From positions 7,998,001 to 8,062,000 of the forward strand of contig OY783205.1 of assembly GCA_963678705.1 (NCBI GenBank): a DNA stretch of 64,000 nucleotides, in the 5' to 3' direction. Position numbers and translations under genes: made by a program. Below, in pieces: positions 19,841 through 32,493 of this stretch (its first letter is position 1; the number at the start of each line of letters is the position of its first letter). A model generated the notes under the pieces. That model was not told the origin of the DNA and did no database searches. It saw only the letters and a program-made list of their open reading frames with translations. This DNA comes from Panorpa germanica. Taxonomy: Eukaryota > Arthropoda > Insecta > Mecoptera > Panorpidae.

Positions 19841-21570
19841 GTCTACTCGATGGGCCACAAATATTTTAAGAACTTCTTGGTGCTGTTTTTTTAACAAAAT
19901 TACTTCTTCATGTACATAACATTCTAATGCCAAAATTGAATAATATTCAAGTATACGCCTTCACTGATTCTTCCGTTGTGTTGTCATGGCTGAAGGTCCC
20001 ACCACATTAGCTTTGTTGGACAACATAATACCGAACTAACATTGCCTGAGCTTAAACAAGTAAAAATCAGTTCAAATCTGTGTACGGACAAACTTGTGTC
20101 GAATGTATTTTTAACTCTACTGGAAAACCAGTCAAATTATTGTAAATTACTTCGTATTGTAGCTTAGAGTAAGCGTTTTAGGTCACTAATAATGCCAGGT
20201 CATGATGTTAACGTCGCCTTTGGTCCACCAACGTTCACAGAATTACTTGCCGCAGAGATATTTATTATTCGCTTAGCACAACAGGATCATGTTAGTGATG
20301 ATATTAGAAATATCAAGCTCGGTCGTTAATTCCGCACCATATTAATCTCTCTATCTCCATGTCTTGATCACAATGGGCTATTAGTTGTCGGCGGACGTCT
20401 CGTATATTCAGAGTTAACCTCTGCAGCAAAACACCCATATCTATTGCCAAAGCATAACCATTTAACGAACTTACTAATATTACATTACCATAAACTATAT
20501 TTACATGTGGGGCTCAATACGTTACATTATCTTTTACGATCTAAATTCTGGATAATATCCGCCAGAAGTAAAATTCGACAAGTCTTACGACTATGCACTA
20601 TTTGCACAAAATTACGAGCAACTACATCTACTCCTGTCATAAGTGACTTACCAGCTGCTAGAGTCACATACCATCACATAGCATGTTGGTATTGATTTTG
20701 CTGGACCCTTTTCCATTAAAGAACCTCGCATCCGAAATGCTCATATATCAAAAGCATATTTGTGTCTTTTTATATGTATGTCCACAAAAGCTGTTCACCT
20801 CGAAGTTACTTCTGGAATCTCTACTGACTCATTTCTCGCATCATTCGTTCGGTTTACATCACGACGAGGCCTATGCTCTGATATTTATACTGATTGCAGC
20901 AGTTTTCATTGGTGCAAACCGATATTTAAAAGAAGTCAAAACATGTGTGCAAATAAAGTCTTCATTAGAGGGGTTAAATGGCATTTTAACCCTCCTCACA
21001 GTACAAATTTTGGTGGACTCTAGGAAAGTGGAGTTCAAAGTGCCAATTATCATCTCCCAACGAGTAATTGGTACACGACCACTTACATTTGAAGAACTCA
21101 CAACAATTTTTGCCAGAATAGAAGCAATTATGAACAGTCGCCTTTTAGTACATTTGCCTGCATCACCAGATGATCCACATTTCTTATCTCCTAGTCACTT
21201 TCTTATTGGTTCGTCATTATGTCTTCCTCCTGAGGAAATTCTGTTAAATAGAAACCCAAATCATTTACAGCGTTGGGAATTAATCAAACAAATTAGACAG
21301 GATTTTGCAAATAGATGGATCCGAGAATATCTCAATACTCTACACCAACGACACAAATGGCAATCCGTCTCTGACAATTTAAAATTGGATGACCTTGTAT
21401 GGATAAAGGATAATAATATTTCACCATTCGAATGGCCATTGGCACGTGTCCAGGAAACTCATCCAGGTCCTGACGGTCATGTTCGTGTTGTTACATTAAA
21501 AACCGCTCATGGCATTTATAAACGACCAGTATCGAAGCTAATCAAATTAAATTTTGAAATTCTTGCATAA
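19841..21570 (+). pseudogene. pol: M3 RNase H remnant and integrase
   Basis: The integrase carries private stops shared only with M7: AGCTTAGAG near 20163 and CGTTAATTC near 20327. A small deletion after the TYH motif (20688) shifts into the IACWY reading. Unlike most monomers, the tail has CTCCCAACG near 21053 and lacks the extra C near 21187. The frame is therefore open from 20683 to 21570 (295 codons) through FIGANR, VIGTRPLTFEEL, SPSHFLIGSSLCLPP and the terminal DUF5641-like domain. M3, M7 and M13 probably keep the ancestral form at the second site. Confidence 0.85.
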
Positions 21571-22852
21571 TGTATACTTCAAAATAAACATAATTCAAAT
21601 GAGAAAGAAAGTATTAGTGAACCTTATCCAAAAATCGGGCAACAATCTTCAAAAATATATTTGAAAGCTCAAGAGAATACCACTCGAAAAGTTGGTAGTA
21701 ATAAATCAAAAAGAAATCTTAATACTAAAATTTTAAACGACAAAGATTCAGGACTTGTATAAAATGTAACTAATCTTCAAGAAAACGATGAAATTCAAAA
21801 CAAAACTTGTTTGAAATTAGTTGAAAATGAACAGTCTTTTAATAAATTGAACTATAGTTCAGAGATTTCTTAACCGCATATTAGGAATCAATCAAATTCG
21901 TCAACAATTACGATTGAAATGGAAAATAATACTGATAAATCTTTAGGAAATGAAATTAAAAAAATTACTAAAATACTAAACATAGAAAGAGAAATTGAAT
22001 CTGCTAACAATGATCCTGGCGACAATATTTTGGAATGTAACGAAGTCTCAAATACTAAGACTCAATCAGAGTTAATTGTAGATGGAAAATTTTGTTTTGA
22101 AGAACAAGGAAAAGATGGAGAATATGCAATGCAAACTGATATCAATTACACGAATGTCGACAGTTTTTCAGATATGCCTCCATTAGTTCCAATTGTAGAA
22201 AAAAATAAACTTACAAAAAGGAAGTGTCATCTTTTAAATATATCTCAATCAAATTTAGAAGATGATTCTTCTCCTTTAATTGTTCGTTTTCCAAAATATG
22301 ATGCAGTATTTAAAAGACAAGTTAATTGGAGTGGTAATACTCCGCCTGTAGTTGATCCAATTTCAACGATAAGTCATCCAATTTCAAACCAATTATTTCC
22401 GCAAGAACATGCAGTTTCAGACTTTAACGTGGATGAATTTGGAATGGATCCTTTTTAAAAGCAAGTAAATGATGGCAATATTAAAAGGCAAGTTATATCT
22501 ACTGTTGGTAATTTTTATAAGTCCACTTCTCTTCCACTTGACCACACTGCTTCCCTAAGTAGAACTTTGAGAGGTAGTAACATCTTTGCAAATAATTCAG
22601 AAAGTAGTAGTGCTTACCACAACGTTTTAATAGCGAATAATAAACCTGTTGTCCATGCCATTTCTTATGAGAAGCAAGGTGTTAGTGAGAATTCCTTGCA
22701 AAATAATGGCGCTGTCAATGTAAAACATCTTGAAGGCGTTCAAGTAATGCCAGTTGTTTATCGAGACAAAAATTCTCGACTACAAATGTCAGCTGGGTTG
22801 TTCCTAGAATCAACGTATTTTCATTGTATAGATATAGGAGCCGAACAGATCT
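21571..22852 (+). pseudogene. M4 hydrophilic segment
   Basis: The first part has a TAA near 21760 and another near 21871. An open piece from 21919 (ATG, MENNTDKSLGNEIKK) runs to a TAA at 22456-22458. A second piece runs 22567-22860. It has SDFNVDEFGMDPF with one Ser deleted relative to M3, a variant shared with M13 and M15. The first 220 bp match M8 (31213-31430) in having tgtatacttcaaaataaac and ttgaaagctcaagagaat, so M4 and M8 are sisters at their 5' ends. Confidence 0.6.
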
Positions 22853-23910
22853 CGTCTACTTATCTCTTTTACGATCTTAATTCTGGATAATATCCGCCAG
22901 AAGTAAAATTCGACAAGTCTTACGACTATGCACTGTTTGCACAAAATTACGAGCAACTACATCTACTCCTGTCATGAATGACTTACCAGCTGCTAGAGTT
23001 ACATACCATCGACCATTTTTACATGTTGGTATTGATTTTGCTGGACCCTTTTTCATTAAAGAACCTCGCATCCGAAATGCTCATATATCAAAAGCATATT
23101 TGTGTCTTTTTATATGTATGTCCACAAAAGCTGTTCACCTCGAAGTTACTTCTGGAATCTCTACTGACTCATTTCTCGCATCATTCGATCGGTTTACACC
23201 ACGACGAGGCCTATGCCCTGAAATTTATACTGATTGCGGCAGTTTTCATTGGTGCAAACCGATATTTAAAAGAAGTCAAAACATGTGTGCAAATTAAGTC
23301 TTCATTAGAGGGGTTAAATGGCATTTTAACCCTCCTCACAGTACAAATTTTGGTGGACTCTAGGAAAGTGAAATTAAAAGTGCCAAATATCATCTCCAAC
23401 GAGTAATTGGTACACGACCACTTACATTTGAAGACCTCACAACAATTTTTGCCAGAATAGAAGCAATTATGAACAGTCGCCTTTTAGTACATTTGCCTGC
23501 ATCACCAGATGATCCACATCCTTTATCCTCCTAGTCACTTTCTTACTGGTTCGTCATTATGTCTTCTTCCTAAGGAAATTCTGTTAAAAAGAAACCTAAA
23601 TAATTTACAGCGTTGGGAATTAATCAAACAAATTAGACAGGATTTTGCAAATAGATGGATCCGAGAATATCTCAATACTCTACACCAACGACACAAATGG
23701 CAATCCGTCTCTGACAATTTAAAATTGGATGACCTTGTATGGATAAAGGATAATAATATTTTACCATTCGAATAACCATTGGCACGTGTCCAGGAAACTC
23801 ATCCAGGTCCTGACGGTCACGTTCGTGTTGTTACATTAAAAACCGCTCATGGCATTTATAAACGACCAGTATCGAAGCTAATCAAATTAAATTTTGAAAT
23901 TCTTGCATAA
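22853..23910 (+). pseudogene. pol: M4 integrase with 0.68 kb deletion
   Basis: A deletion at about 22860 joins the start of the RNase H remnant (gtctact) to the integrase zinc-site region (tcttttacgatct). It removes the rest of RNase H and the N-terminal half of the integrase. The remainder has GIDFAGPF, then YTDCGSF with Asp-to-Glu variation just before it, and the standard frameshifts. A TAA replaces the Trp codon in the EWPLARV motif near 23774. The tail ends at 23910. Confidence 0.82.
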
Positions 23911-25194
23911 TGTAATACTTCAAATTAAACATAATTCAAATGAGAAAGAAAGTATTAGAGAACCTTATCCAAAAATCGGGCAACAATCTTCAAAAATATA
24001 TTCGAAAGCTCAAGGGAATACCACTCGAAAAGTTGGTACTAATAAATCAAAAAGAAATCTTAATACTGAAATATTAAACGACAAAGATTCAGGACTTGTA
24101 GAAAATGTAACTAATCTTCAAGAAAACGATGAAATTCAAAACGAAACTTGTTTGAAATTAGTTGAAAATGAACAGTCTTTTGGTAAATTGAACTATAGTT
24201 CAGAGATTTCTTCACCGCATATTAGGAATCAATCAAATTCGTCAACAATTACGATTAAAATGGAAAATAATACTGATAAATCTTTAGGAAATGAAAGTAA
24301 AGAAATTACTAAAATACTAAACATAGAAAGAAAAATTGAATCTGCTAACAATGATCCTGGCGACAATATTTTGGAATGTAACGAAGTGTCAAATACTAAG
24401 ACTCAATCAGAGTTGATTGTAGATGGAAATTTTTGTTTTGAAGAACAAGGAAAAGATGGAAAATATGCAATGCAAACTGATATCAATTACACGAATGTCG
24501 ACAGTTTTTCAGATATGCCTCCATTAGTTCCAATTGTAGAAAAGTAAACTTACAAAAAGGAAGTGTCATCTTTTAAATATATCTCAATCAAATTTAGAAG
24601 ATGATTTTTCTCCTTTAATTGTTCGTTTTCCAAAATATGATGCAGTATTTAAAAGACAAGTTGATTGGAGTTATAATACTCCGCTTGTAGTTGATCCAAT
24701 TTCAACGATAAGTCATCCAATTTCAAACCAATTATTTGCGCCAGAACATGCAGTTTCCTCAGACTTTAACGTGGATGTATTTGGAATGGATCCTTTTCAA
24801 AAGCAAATAAATGATGGCAATATTAAAAGGCAAGTTATATCTACTAATGGTAATTTTTATAAGTCCACTTCTCTTTCACTTGACAACACTGCTTCCCTAA
24901 GTAGAATTTGGATAAGTAGTGACATCTTTGCAAATAATTCAGAAAGTAGTAGTGCTTACCACAACGTTTTAATAGCGAATAATAAACCTGTTGTCAATGC
25001 CATTTCTTATGAGAAGCAAGGTGTTAGTGAGAATTCTTTGCAAAATAATGGCGCTGTCAATGTAAAATATCTTGAAGGCGTTCAAGTAATGCCAGTTGTT
25101 TATCGAGACAAAAATTCTCGACTACAAATGTCAGCTGGGTTGTTCCTAGAATCAACGTATTTTCATTGTATAGATATAGGAGCCGAACAGATCT
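23911..25194 (+). pseudogene. M5 hydrophilic segment
   Basis: The frame is open from the previous tail to 24547, where a two-base loss in a run of A after PIVEK creates a TAA. This lesion is shared with M8, M9 and M11. A second frame is open from 24771 (GTG) to 25274 and carries the STNGNFYKST variant, also shared by those monomers. Both pieces are Asn/Ser/Glu-rich, with no recognised domain. Confidence 0.6.
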
Positions 25195-26777
25195 CGTCTA
25201 CTCGATGGGCCACAAATATTTTTAGAACTTCTTGGTGCAGTTTTTTTAACAAAATTGCTTCTTCATGTACATAACATTCTAATACCAAAATTGAATAATG
25301 TTCAAGTATACGCCTTTACTGATTCTTCCGTTGTGTTGTCATGGCTGAAGGTCCAACCACATTAGCTTTGTTGGACAACATAATACCGAACTAACATTGC
25401 CTAAGCTTAAACAAATAAAAATCAGTTCAAATCTGTGTACGGACAAACTTGTGTCAAATGTATTCTTAACTCTACTGGAAAACCAGTCAAATTATTGTAA
25501 ATTACTTCGTATTGTAGCTTACAGTAAGCGTTTTAGGTCACTAATAATGCCAGGTCATGATGTTAACGTCGCCTTTGGTCCACCAACGTTTACAGAATTA
25601 CTTGCTGCAGAGATATTTATTATTCGCTTAGCACAACAGGATCATGTTAGTGATGATATTAGAAATATCAAGCTCGGTCGTCAATTCCGCACCATATTAA
25701 TCTCTCTATCTCCATGTCTCGATCACAATGGGCTTTAAGTTGTCGGCGGACGTCTCGAAAATTCAGAGTTAACCTCTGCAGCAAAACAACTATATCTATT
25801 GCGTAAGCATAACCATTTAACGAACTTACTAAAATTACATTACCATAAACTATATTTACATGTGGGGCTCAATACGTTACATTATCTTTTACGATCTAAA
25901 TTCTGGATAATATCCGCCGCAAGTAAAATTCGGCAAGTCTTACGACTATGCACTATTTGCACAAAATTACGAGCAACTACATCTACTCCTGTCATGGGTG
26001 ACTTACCAGCTGCTAGAGTCACATACCATCGACCATTTTTACATGTTAATATTGATTTTGCTAGACCCCTTTCCATTAAAGAACCTCGCATCTAAAATGC
26101 TCATATATCAAAAGCATATTTGTGTCTTTTTATATGTATGTCCATAAAAGCTGTTTACCTCGAAGTTAGTTCTGGAATCTCTTCTGACTCATTTCTCGCA
26201 TCATTCGATCGGATTACATCACGACGAGGCCTATGCTCTGATATTTATACTGATTGCGGCAGTTTTCATTGGTGCAAACCGATATTTAAAAGAAGTCAAA
26301 ACATGTGTGCAAATTAAGTCTTTATTAGAGGGGTTAAATGGCATTTTAATACTCCTCACAGTCCAAATTTTGGTGGACTCTAGGAAAGTGGAGTTAAAAG
26401 TGCCAAATATCATCTCCAACGAGTAATTGGTACACGACCACTTACATTTGAAGAACTCACAACAATTTTTGCCAGAATAGAAGCAATTTTGAACAGTCGC
26501 CTTTCAGTACATTTGCCTGCACCACCAGATGATCCACATCCCTTATCCTCCTAGTCACTTTCTTATTGGTTCGTCATTATGTCTTCCTCCTGAGGAAATT
26601 CTGTTAAATAGAATCTCAAATTATTTACAGCGTTGGGAAGTAATCAAACAAATTAGACAGGATTTTGCAAATAGATGGATCCGAGAATATCTCAATACTC
26701 TACACCAACGACACAAATGGCAATCCGTCTCTGACAATTTAAAATTGGATAACCTTGTATAAATAAAGGATAATAAT
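25195..26777 (+). pseudogene. pol: M5 RNase H remnant and integrase, truncated tail
   Basis: The integrase is open from 25397 to a TAA at 25736, then from 25799 to 26095 and 26120 to 26317. The stop at 25736, the change to acatgttaatattg near 26040 and the TAA near 26760 are shared with M1. Within DDLVWIKDNN the monomer breaks off at 26777 and joins the middle of the next integrase (gtagcttacag). The last 150 bp of this tail and the whole next hydrophilic segment are missing. Confidence 0.83.
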
Positions 26778-28195
26778 GTAGCTTACAGTAAGCGTTTTAG
26801 GTCACTAATAATGCCAGGTCATGATGTTAACGTCGCCTTTGTTCCACCAACGTTCACAGATTTACTTGCCGCAGAGATATTTATTATTCGTTAAGCACAA
26901 CAGGATCATTCAAGTGATGATATTAGAAATATCAAGCTCGGTCGTCAATTCCTCACCATATTAATCTCTCTATCTCCATGTCTCGATCACAATGGGCTAT
27001 TAGTTGTCGGCGGACGTCTCGCAAATTCAAAATTAACCTCTGCAGCAAAACACCCATATCTATCGCCAAAGCATAACCATTTAACGAACTTACTAATATT
27101 ACATTACCATAAACTATATTTACATGTGGGGCTCAATACGTTACATTATCTTTTACGATCTTAATTCTGGATAATACCCGCCAGAAGTCAAATTCGACAA
27201 GTCTTACGACTATGCACTATTTGCACAAAATTACGAGCAACTACATCTACTCCTGTCATGGGTGACTTACCAGCTGCTAGAGTCACATACCTTCAACCAT
27301 TTTTACATGTTAGTATTGATTTTGCTGGACCCTTTTCCAATAAGGAACCTCGCATCCGAAATGCTCATATATATAAAAGCATATTTGTGTCTTTTTATAT
27401 GTATGTCTACAAAAGCTGTTCACCTCGAAGTTACTTCTGGAATCTCTACTGACTCATTTCTCGCATCATTCGTTCGGTTTACATCACGACGAGGCCTATG
27501 CTCTGATATTTATACTGATTGCGGCAGTTTTCATTGGTGCAAACCGATATTTAAAAGAAGTCAAAACATGTGTGCAAATTAAGTCTTCATTAGAGGGGTT
27601 AAATGGCATTTTAACCCTCCTCACAGTACAAATTTTGGTGGACTCTAGGAAAGTGGAGTTAAAAGTGCCAAATATCATCTCCAACGAGTAATTGGTACAC
27701 GACCACTTACATTTGAAGAACTCACAACAATTTTTGCCAGAATAGAAGCAATTATGAACAGTCGCCTTTTAGTACATTTGCCTGCATCACCAGATGATCC
27801 ACATCCCTTATCCTCCTAGTCACTTTCTTACTATTTCGTCATTATGTCTTCCTCCTAAGGAAATTCTGTTAAATAGAAACCCAAATCATTTACAGCGTTG
27901 GGAATTAATCAAACAAATTAGACAGGATTTTGCAAATAGATGGATCCGAGAATATCTCAATACTCTACACCAACGACAAAAATGGCAATCCGTCTCTGAC
28001 AATTTAAAATTGGATGACCTTGTATGGATAAAGGATAATAATATTTCACCTTTCGAATGGCCATTGGCACGTGTCCAGGAAACTCATCCAGGTCCTGACG
28101 GTCATGTTCGTGTTGTTACATTAAAAACCGCTCATGGCATTTATAAACGACCAGTATCGAAGCTAATCAAATTAAATTTTGAAATTCTTGCATAA
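26778..28195 (+). pseudogene. pol: M6: integrase-only monomer
   Basis: It begins abruptly at gtagcttacagtaag, the same base at which the M2 fusion enters its integrase (17137). It shares VPPTFTD and SNKEPRIRN variants with M2. The N-terminal frame is broken by a TAA near 26892 and by tcttaattctgg near 27160; a two-base expansion near 27370 (catatatataaaag) shifts the frame again. The tail is open from 27794 to 28195. It is the sister of M2 but has lost its hydrophilic part. Confidence 0.82.
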
Positions 28196-29480
28196 TGTAA
28201 TACTTCAAATTAAACATAATTCAAATGAGAAAGAAAGTATTAGTGAACCTTATCTAAAAATCGAGCAACAATCTTCAAAAATATATTCGAAAGATCAAGG
28301 GAATATTACGCGAAACGTTGGTAGTAATAAATCAAAAAGAAATCTTAATACTGAAATATTAAACGACAAAGATTCAGGACTTGTAGAAAATGTAACTAAT
28401 CTTCAAGAAAACGATGAAATTCAAAACGAAACTTGTTTGAAATTAGTTGAAAATGAACAGTCTTTTGGTAAATTGAACTATAGTTCAGAGATTTCTTCAC
28501 CGCATATTAGGAATCAATCAAATTCGTCAACAATTACGATTGAAATGGAAAATAATACTGATAAATCTTTAGGAAATGAAAGTAAAGGAATTACTAAAAT
28601 ACTAATCATAGAAAGAAAAATTGAATCTGCTAACAATGATCCTGGCGACAATATTTTGGAATGTAACGAAGTCTCAAATACTAAGACTCAATCAGAGTTG
28701 ATTGTAGATGGAAATTTTTGTTCTGAAGAACAAGGAAAAGATGGAGAATATGCAACGCTAATTGATATCAATTACACGAATGTCGACAGTTTTTCAGATA
28801 TGCCTCCATTAGTTCCAATTGTAGAAAAAAATAAACTTACAAAAAGGAAGTGTCATCTTTTAAATATATCTCAATCAAATTTAGAAGATGATTCTTCTCC
28901 TTTAATTGTTCGTTTTCCAAAATATGATGCAGTATTTAAAAGACAAGTTGATTGGAGTGGTAATACTCCGCCTGTAGTTGATCCAATTTCAACGATAAGT
29001 CATCCAATTTCAAACCAATTATTTGCGCAAGAACATGCAGTTTCCTCAGACTTTAACGTGGATATATTTGGAATAAATCCTTTTCAAAAGCAAATAAATG
29101 ATGGCAATTGTAAAAGGCAAGTTATATCTACTGGTGGTAATTTTTATAAGTCCACTTCTCTTTCACTTGACAACACTGTTTCCCTAAGTAAAACTTGGAT
29201 AAGTAGTGACATCTTTGCAAATAATTCAGAAAGTAGTAGTGCTTAGCACAACGTTTTAATAGCGAATAATAAACCTGTTGTCAATGCCATTTCTTATGAG
29301 AAGCAAGGTGTTAGTGAGAATTCCTTGCAAAATAATGGCGCTGTCAATGTAAAATATCTTGAAGGCGTTCAAGTAATGCCAGTTGTTAATCGAGACAAAA
29401 ATTCTCGACTACAAATGTCAGCTGGGTTGTTCCTAGAATCAACGTATTTTCATTGTATAGATATAGGAGCCGAACAGATC
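28196..29480 (+). pseudogene. M7 hydrophilic segment
   Basis: It is nearly identical to M3 at an offset of 9,642 bp: open for 355 codons (28179-29246) and ended by the same TAG in the SSSA-Y codon. Shared private variants include GNCKRQV and SLSKTWISSD. The second part is open at 29325-29561. It has no ATG at the start of the frame; MENNTDK near 28546 is the first plausible one. Confidence 0.6.
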
Positions 29481-31212
29481 TCGTCTACTCGATGGGCCAC
29501 AAATATTTTTAGAACTTCTTGGTGCTGTTTTTTTAACAAAATTACTTCTTCATGTACATAACATTCTAATGCCAAAATTGAATAATATTCAAGTATACGC
29601 CTTCACTGATTCTTCCGTTGTGTTGTCATGGCTGAAGGTCCCACCACATTAGCTTTGTTGGACAACATAATACCGAACTAACATTGCCTGAGCTTAAACA
29701 AGTAAAAATCAGTTCAAATCTGTGTACGGACAAACTTGTGTCGAATGTATTCTTAACTCTACTGGAAAACCAGTCAAATTATTGTAAATTACTTCGTATT
29801 GTAGCTTAGAGTAAGCGTTTTAGGTCACTAATAATGCCAGGTCATGATGTTAACGTCGCCTTTGGTCCACCAACGTTCACAGAATTACTTGCAGCAGAGA
29901 TATTTATTATTCGCTTAGCACAACAGGATCATGTTAGTGATGATATTAGAAATATCAAGCTCGGTCGTTAATTCCGCACCATATTAATCTCTCTATCTCC
30001 ATGTCTCGATCACAATGGGCTATTAGTTGTCGGCGGACGTCTCGTATATTCAGAGTTAACCTCTGCAGCAAAACACCCATATCTATTGCCAAAGCATAAC
30101 CATTTAACGAACTTACTAATATTACATTACCATAAACTATATTTACATGTGAAGCTCAATACGTTACATTATCTTTTACGATCTAATTTCTGGATAATAT
30201 CCGCCAGAAGTAAAATTCGACAAGTCTTACGACTATGCACTATTTGCACAAAATTACGAGCAACTACATCTACTCCTGTCATGGGTGACTTACCAGCTGC
30301 TAGAGTTACATACCATCACATAGCATGTTGGTATTGATTTTGCTGGACCCTTTTCCATTAAAGAACCTCGCATCCGAAATGCTCATATATCAAAAGCATA
30401 TTTGTGTCTTTTTATATGTATGTCCACAAAAGCTGTTCACCTCGAAGTTACTTCTGGAATCTCTACTGACTCATTTCTCGCATCATTCGTTCGGTTTACA
30501 TCACGACGAGGCCTATGCTCTGATATTTATACTGATTGCAGCAGTTTTCATTGGTGCAAACCGATATTTAAAAGAAGTCAAAACATGTGTGCAAATAAAG
30601 TCTTCATTAGAGGGGTTAAATGGCATTTTAACCCTCCTCACAGTACAAATTTTGGTGGACTCTAGGAAAGTGGAGTTCAAACTGCCAATTATCATCTCCC
30701 AACGAGTAATTGGTACACGACCACTTACATTTGAAGAACTCACAACAATTTTTGCCAGAATAGAAGCAATTATGAACAGTCGCCTTTTAGTACATTTGCC
30801 TGCATCACCAGATGATCCACATCCCTTATCTCCTAGTCACTTTTTTATTGGTTCGTCATTTTGTCTTCCTCCTGAGGAAATTCTGTTAAATAGAAACCCA
30901 AATCATTTACAGCGTTGGGAATTAATCAAACAAATTAGACAGGATTTTGCAAATAGATGGATCCGAGAATATCTCAATACTCTACACCAACGACACAAAT
31001 GGCAATCCGTCTCTGACAATTTAAAATTGGATGACCTTGTATGGATAAAGGATAATAATATTTCACCATTCGAATGGCCATTGGCACGTGTCCAGGAAAC
31101 TCATCCAGGTCCTGACGGTCATGTTCGTGTTGTTACATTAAAAACCGCTCATGGCATTTATAAACGACCAGTATCGAAGCTAATCAAATTAAATTTTGAA
31201 ATTCTTGCATAA
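29481..31212 (+). pseudogene. pol: M7 RNase H remnant and integrase
   Basis: It matches M3, with the same TAG near 29808, TAA near 29968 and IACWY deletion near 30330. The tail is open for 295 codons (30325-31212), covering FIGANR, VIGTRPLTFEEL, SPSHFFIGSS and the terminal domain. A change to HVKLNT near 30150 is private. Seeing the same three lesions in M3 and M7 shows they are products of one duplication. Confidence 0.85.
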
Positions 31213-32493
31213 TGTATACTTCAAAATAAACATAATTCAAATGAGAAAGTAAGTATTAGTGAACCTTATCCTAAAATCGGGCAACAATCTTCAAAAATAT
31301 ATTTGAAAGCTCAAGAGAATACCACTCGAAAAGTTGGTAGTAATAAATCAAAAAGAAATCTTAATACTAAAACTTTAAACGACAAAGATTCAGGACTTGT
31401 AGAAAATGTAACTAATCTTCAAGAAAACGATGAAATTCAAAACGAAACTTGTTTGAAATTAGTTGAAAATGAACAGTCTTTTGGTAAATTGAACTATAGT
31501 TCAGAGATTTCTTCACCGCATATTAGGAATCAATCAAATTCGTCAACAATTACGATTGAAATGGAAAATAATACTGATAAATCTTTAGGAAATGAAAGTA
31601 AAGAAATTACTAAAATACTAAACATAGAAAGAAAAATTGAATCTGCTAACAATGATCCTGGCGACAATATTTTGGAATGTAACGAAGTCTCAAATACTAA
31701 GACTCAATCAGAGTTGATTGTAGATGGAAATTTTTATTTTGAAGAACAAGGAAAAGATGGAAAATATGCAATGCAAACTGATATCAATTACACGAATGTC
31801 GACAGTTTTTCAGATATGCCTCCATTAGTTCCAATTGTAGAAAAGTAAACTTACAAAAAGGAAGTGTCATCTTTTAAATATATCTCAATCAAATTTAGAA
31901 GATGATTTTTCTCCTTTAATTGTTCGTTTTCCAAAATATGATGCAGTATTTAAAAGACAAGTTGATTGGAGTTATAATACTCCGCTTGTAGTTGATCCAA
32001 TTTCAACGATAAGTCATCTAATTTCAAACCAATTATTTGCGCCAGAACATGCAGTTTCCTCAGACTTTAACGTGGATGTATTTGGAATGGATCCTTTTCA
32101 AAAGCAAATAAATGATGGCAATATTAAAAGGCAAGTTATATCTACTAATGGTAATTTTAATAAGTCCACTTCTATTTCACTTGACAACACTGCTTCCCTA
32201 AGTAGAATTTGGATAAGTAGTGACATCTTTGCAAATAATTCAGAAAGTAGTAGTGCTTACCACAACGTTTTAATAGCGAATAATAAACCTGTTGTCAATG
32301 CCATTTCTTATGAGAAGCAAGGTGTTAGTGAGAATTCCTTGCAAAATAATGGCGCTGTCAATGTAAAATATCTTGAAGGCGTTCAAGTAATGCCAGTTGT
32401 TTATCGAGACAAAAATTCTCGACTACAAATGTCAGCTGGGTTGTTCCTAGAATCAACGTATTTTCATTGTATAGATATAGGAGCCGAACAGAT
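31213..32493 (+). pseudogene. M8 hydrophilic segment
   Basis: The first 200 bp match M4 (ttgaaagctcaagagaat, LNTKTLND). From about 31.8 kb on it carries the M5/M9/M11 markers instead: the two-base loss giving TAA at 31846 and STNGNFNKSTSIS. It is therefore a mosaic of two monomer types. Open pieces are 31303-31848 and 32072-32575. Confidence 0.6.
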
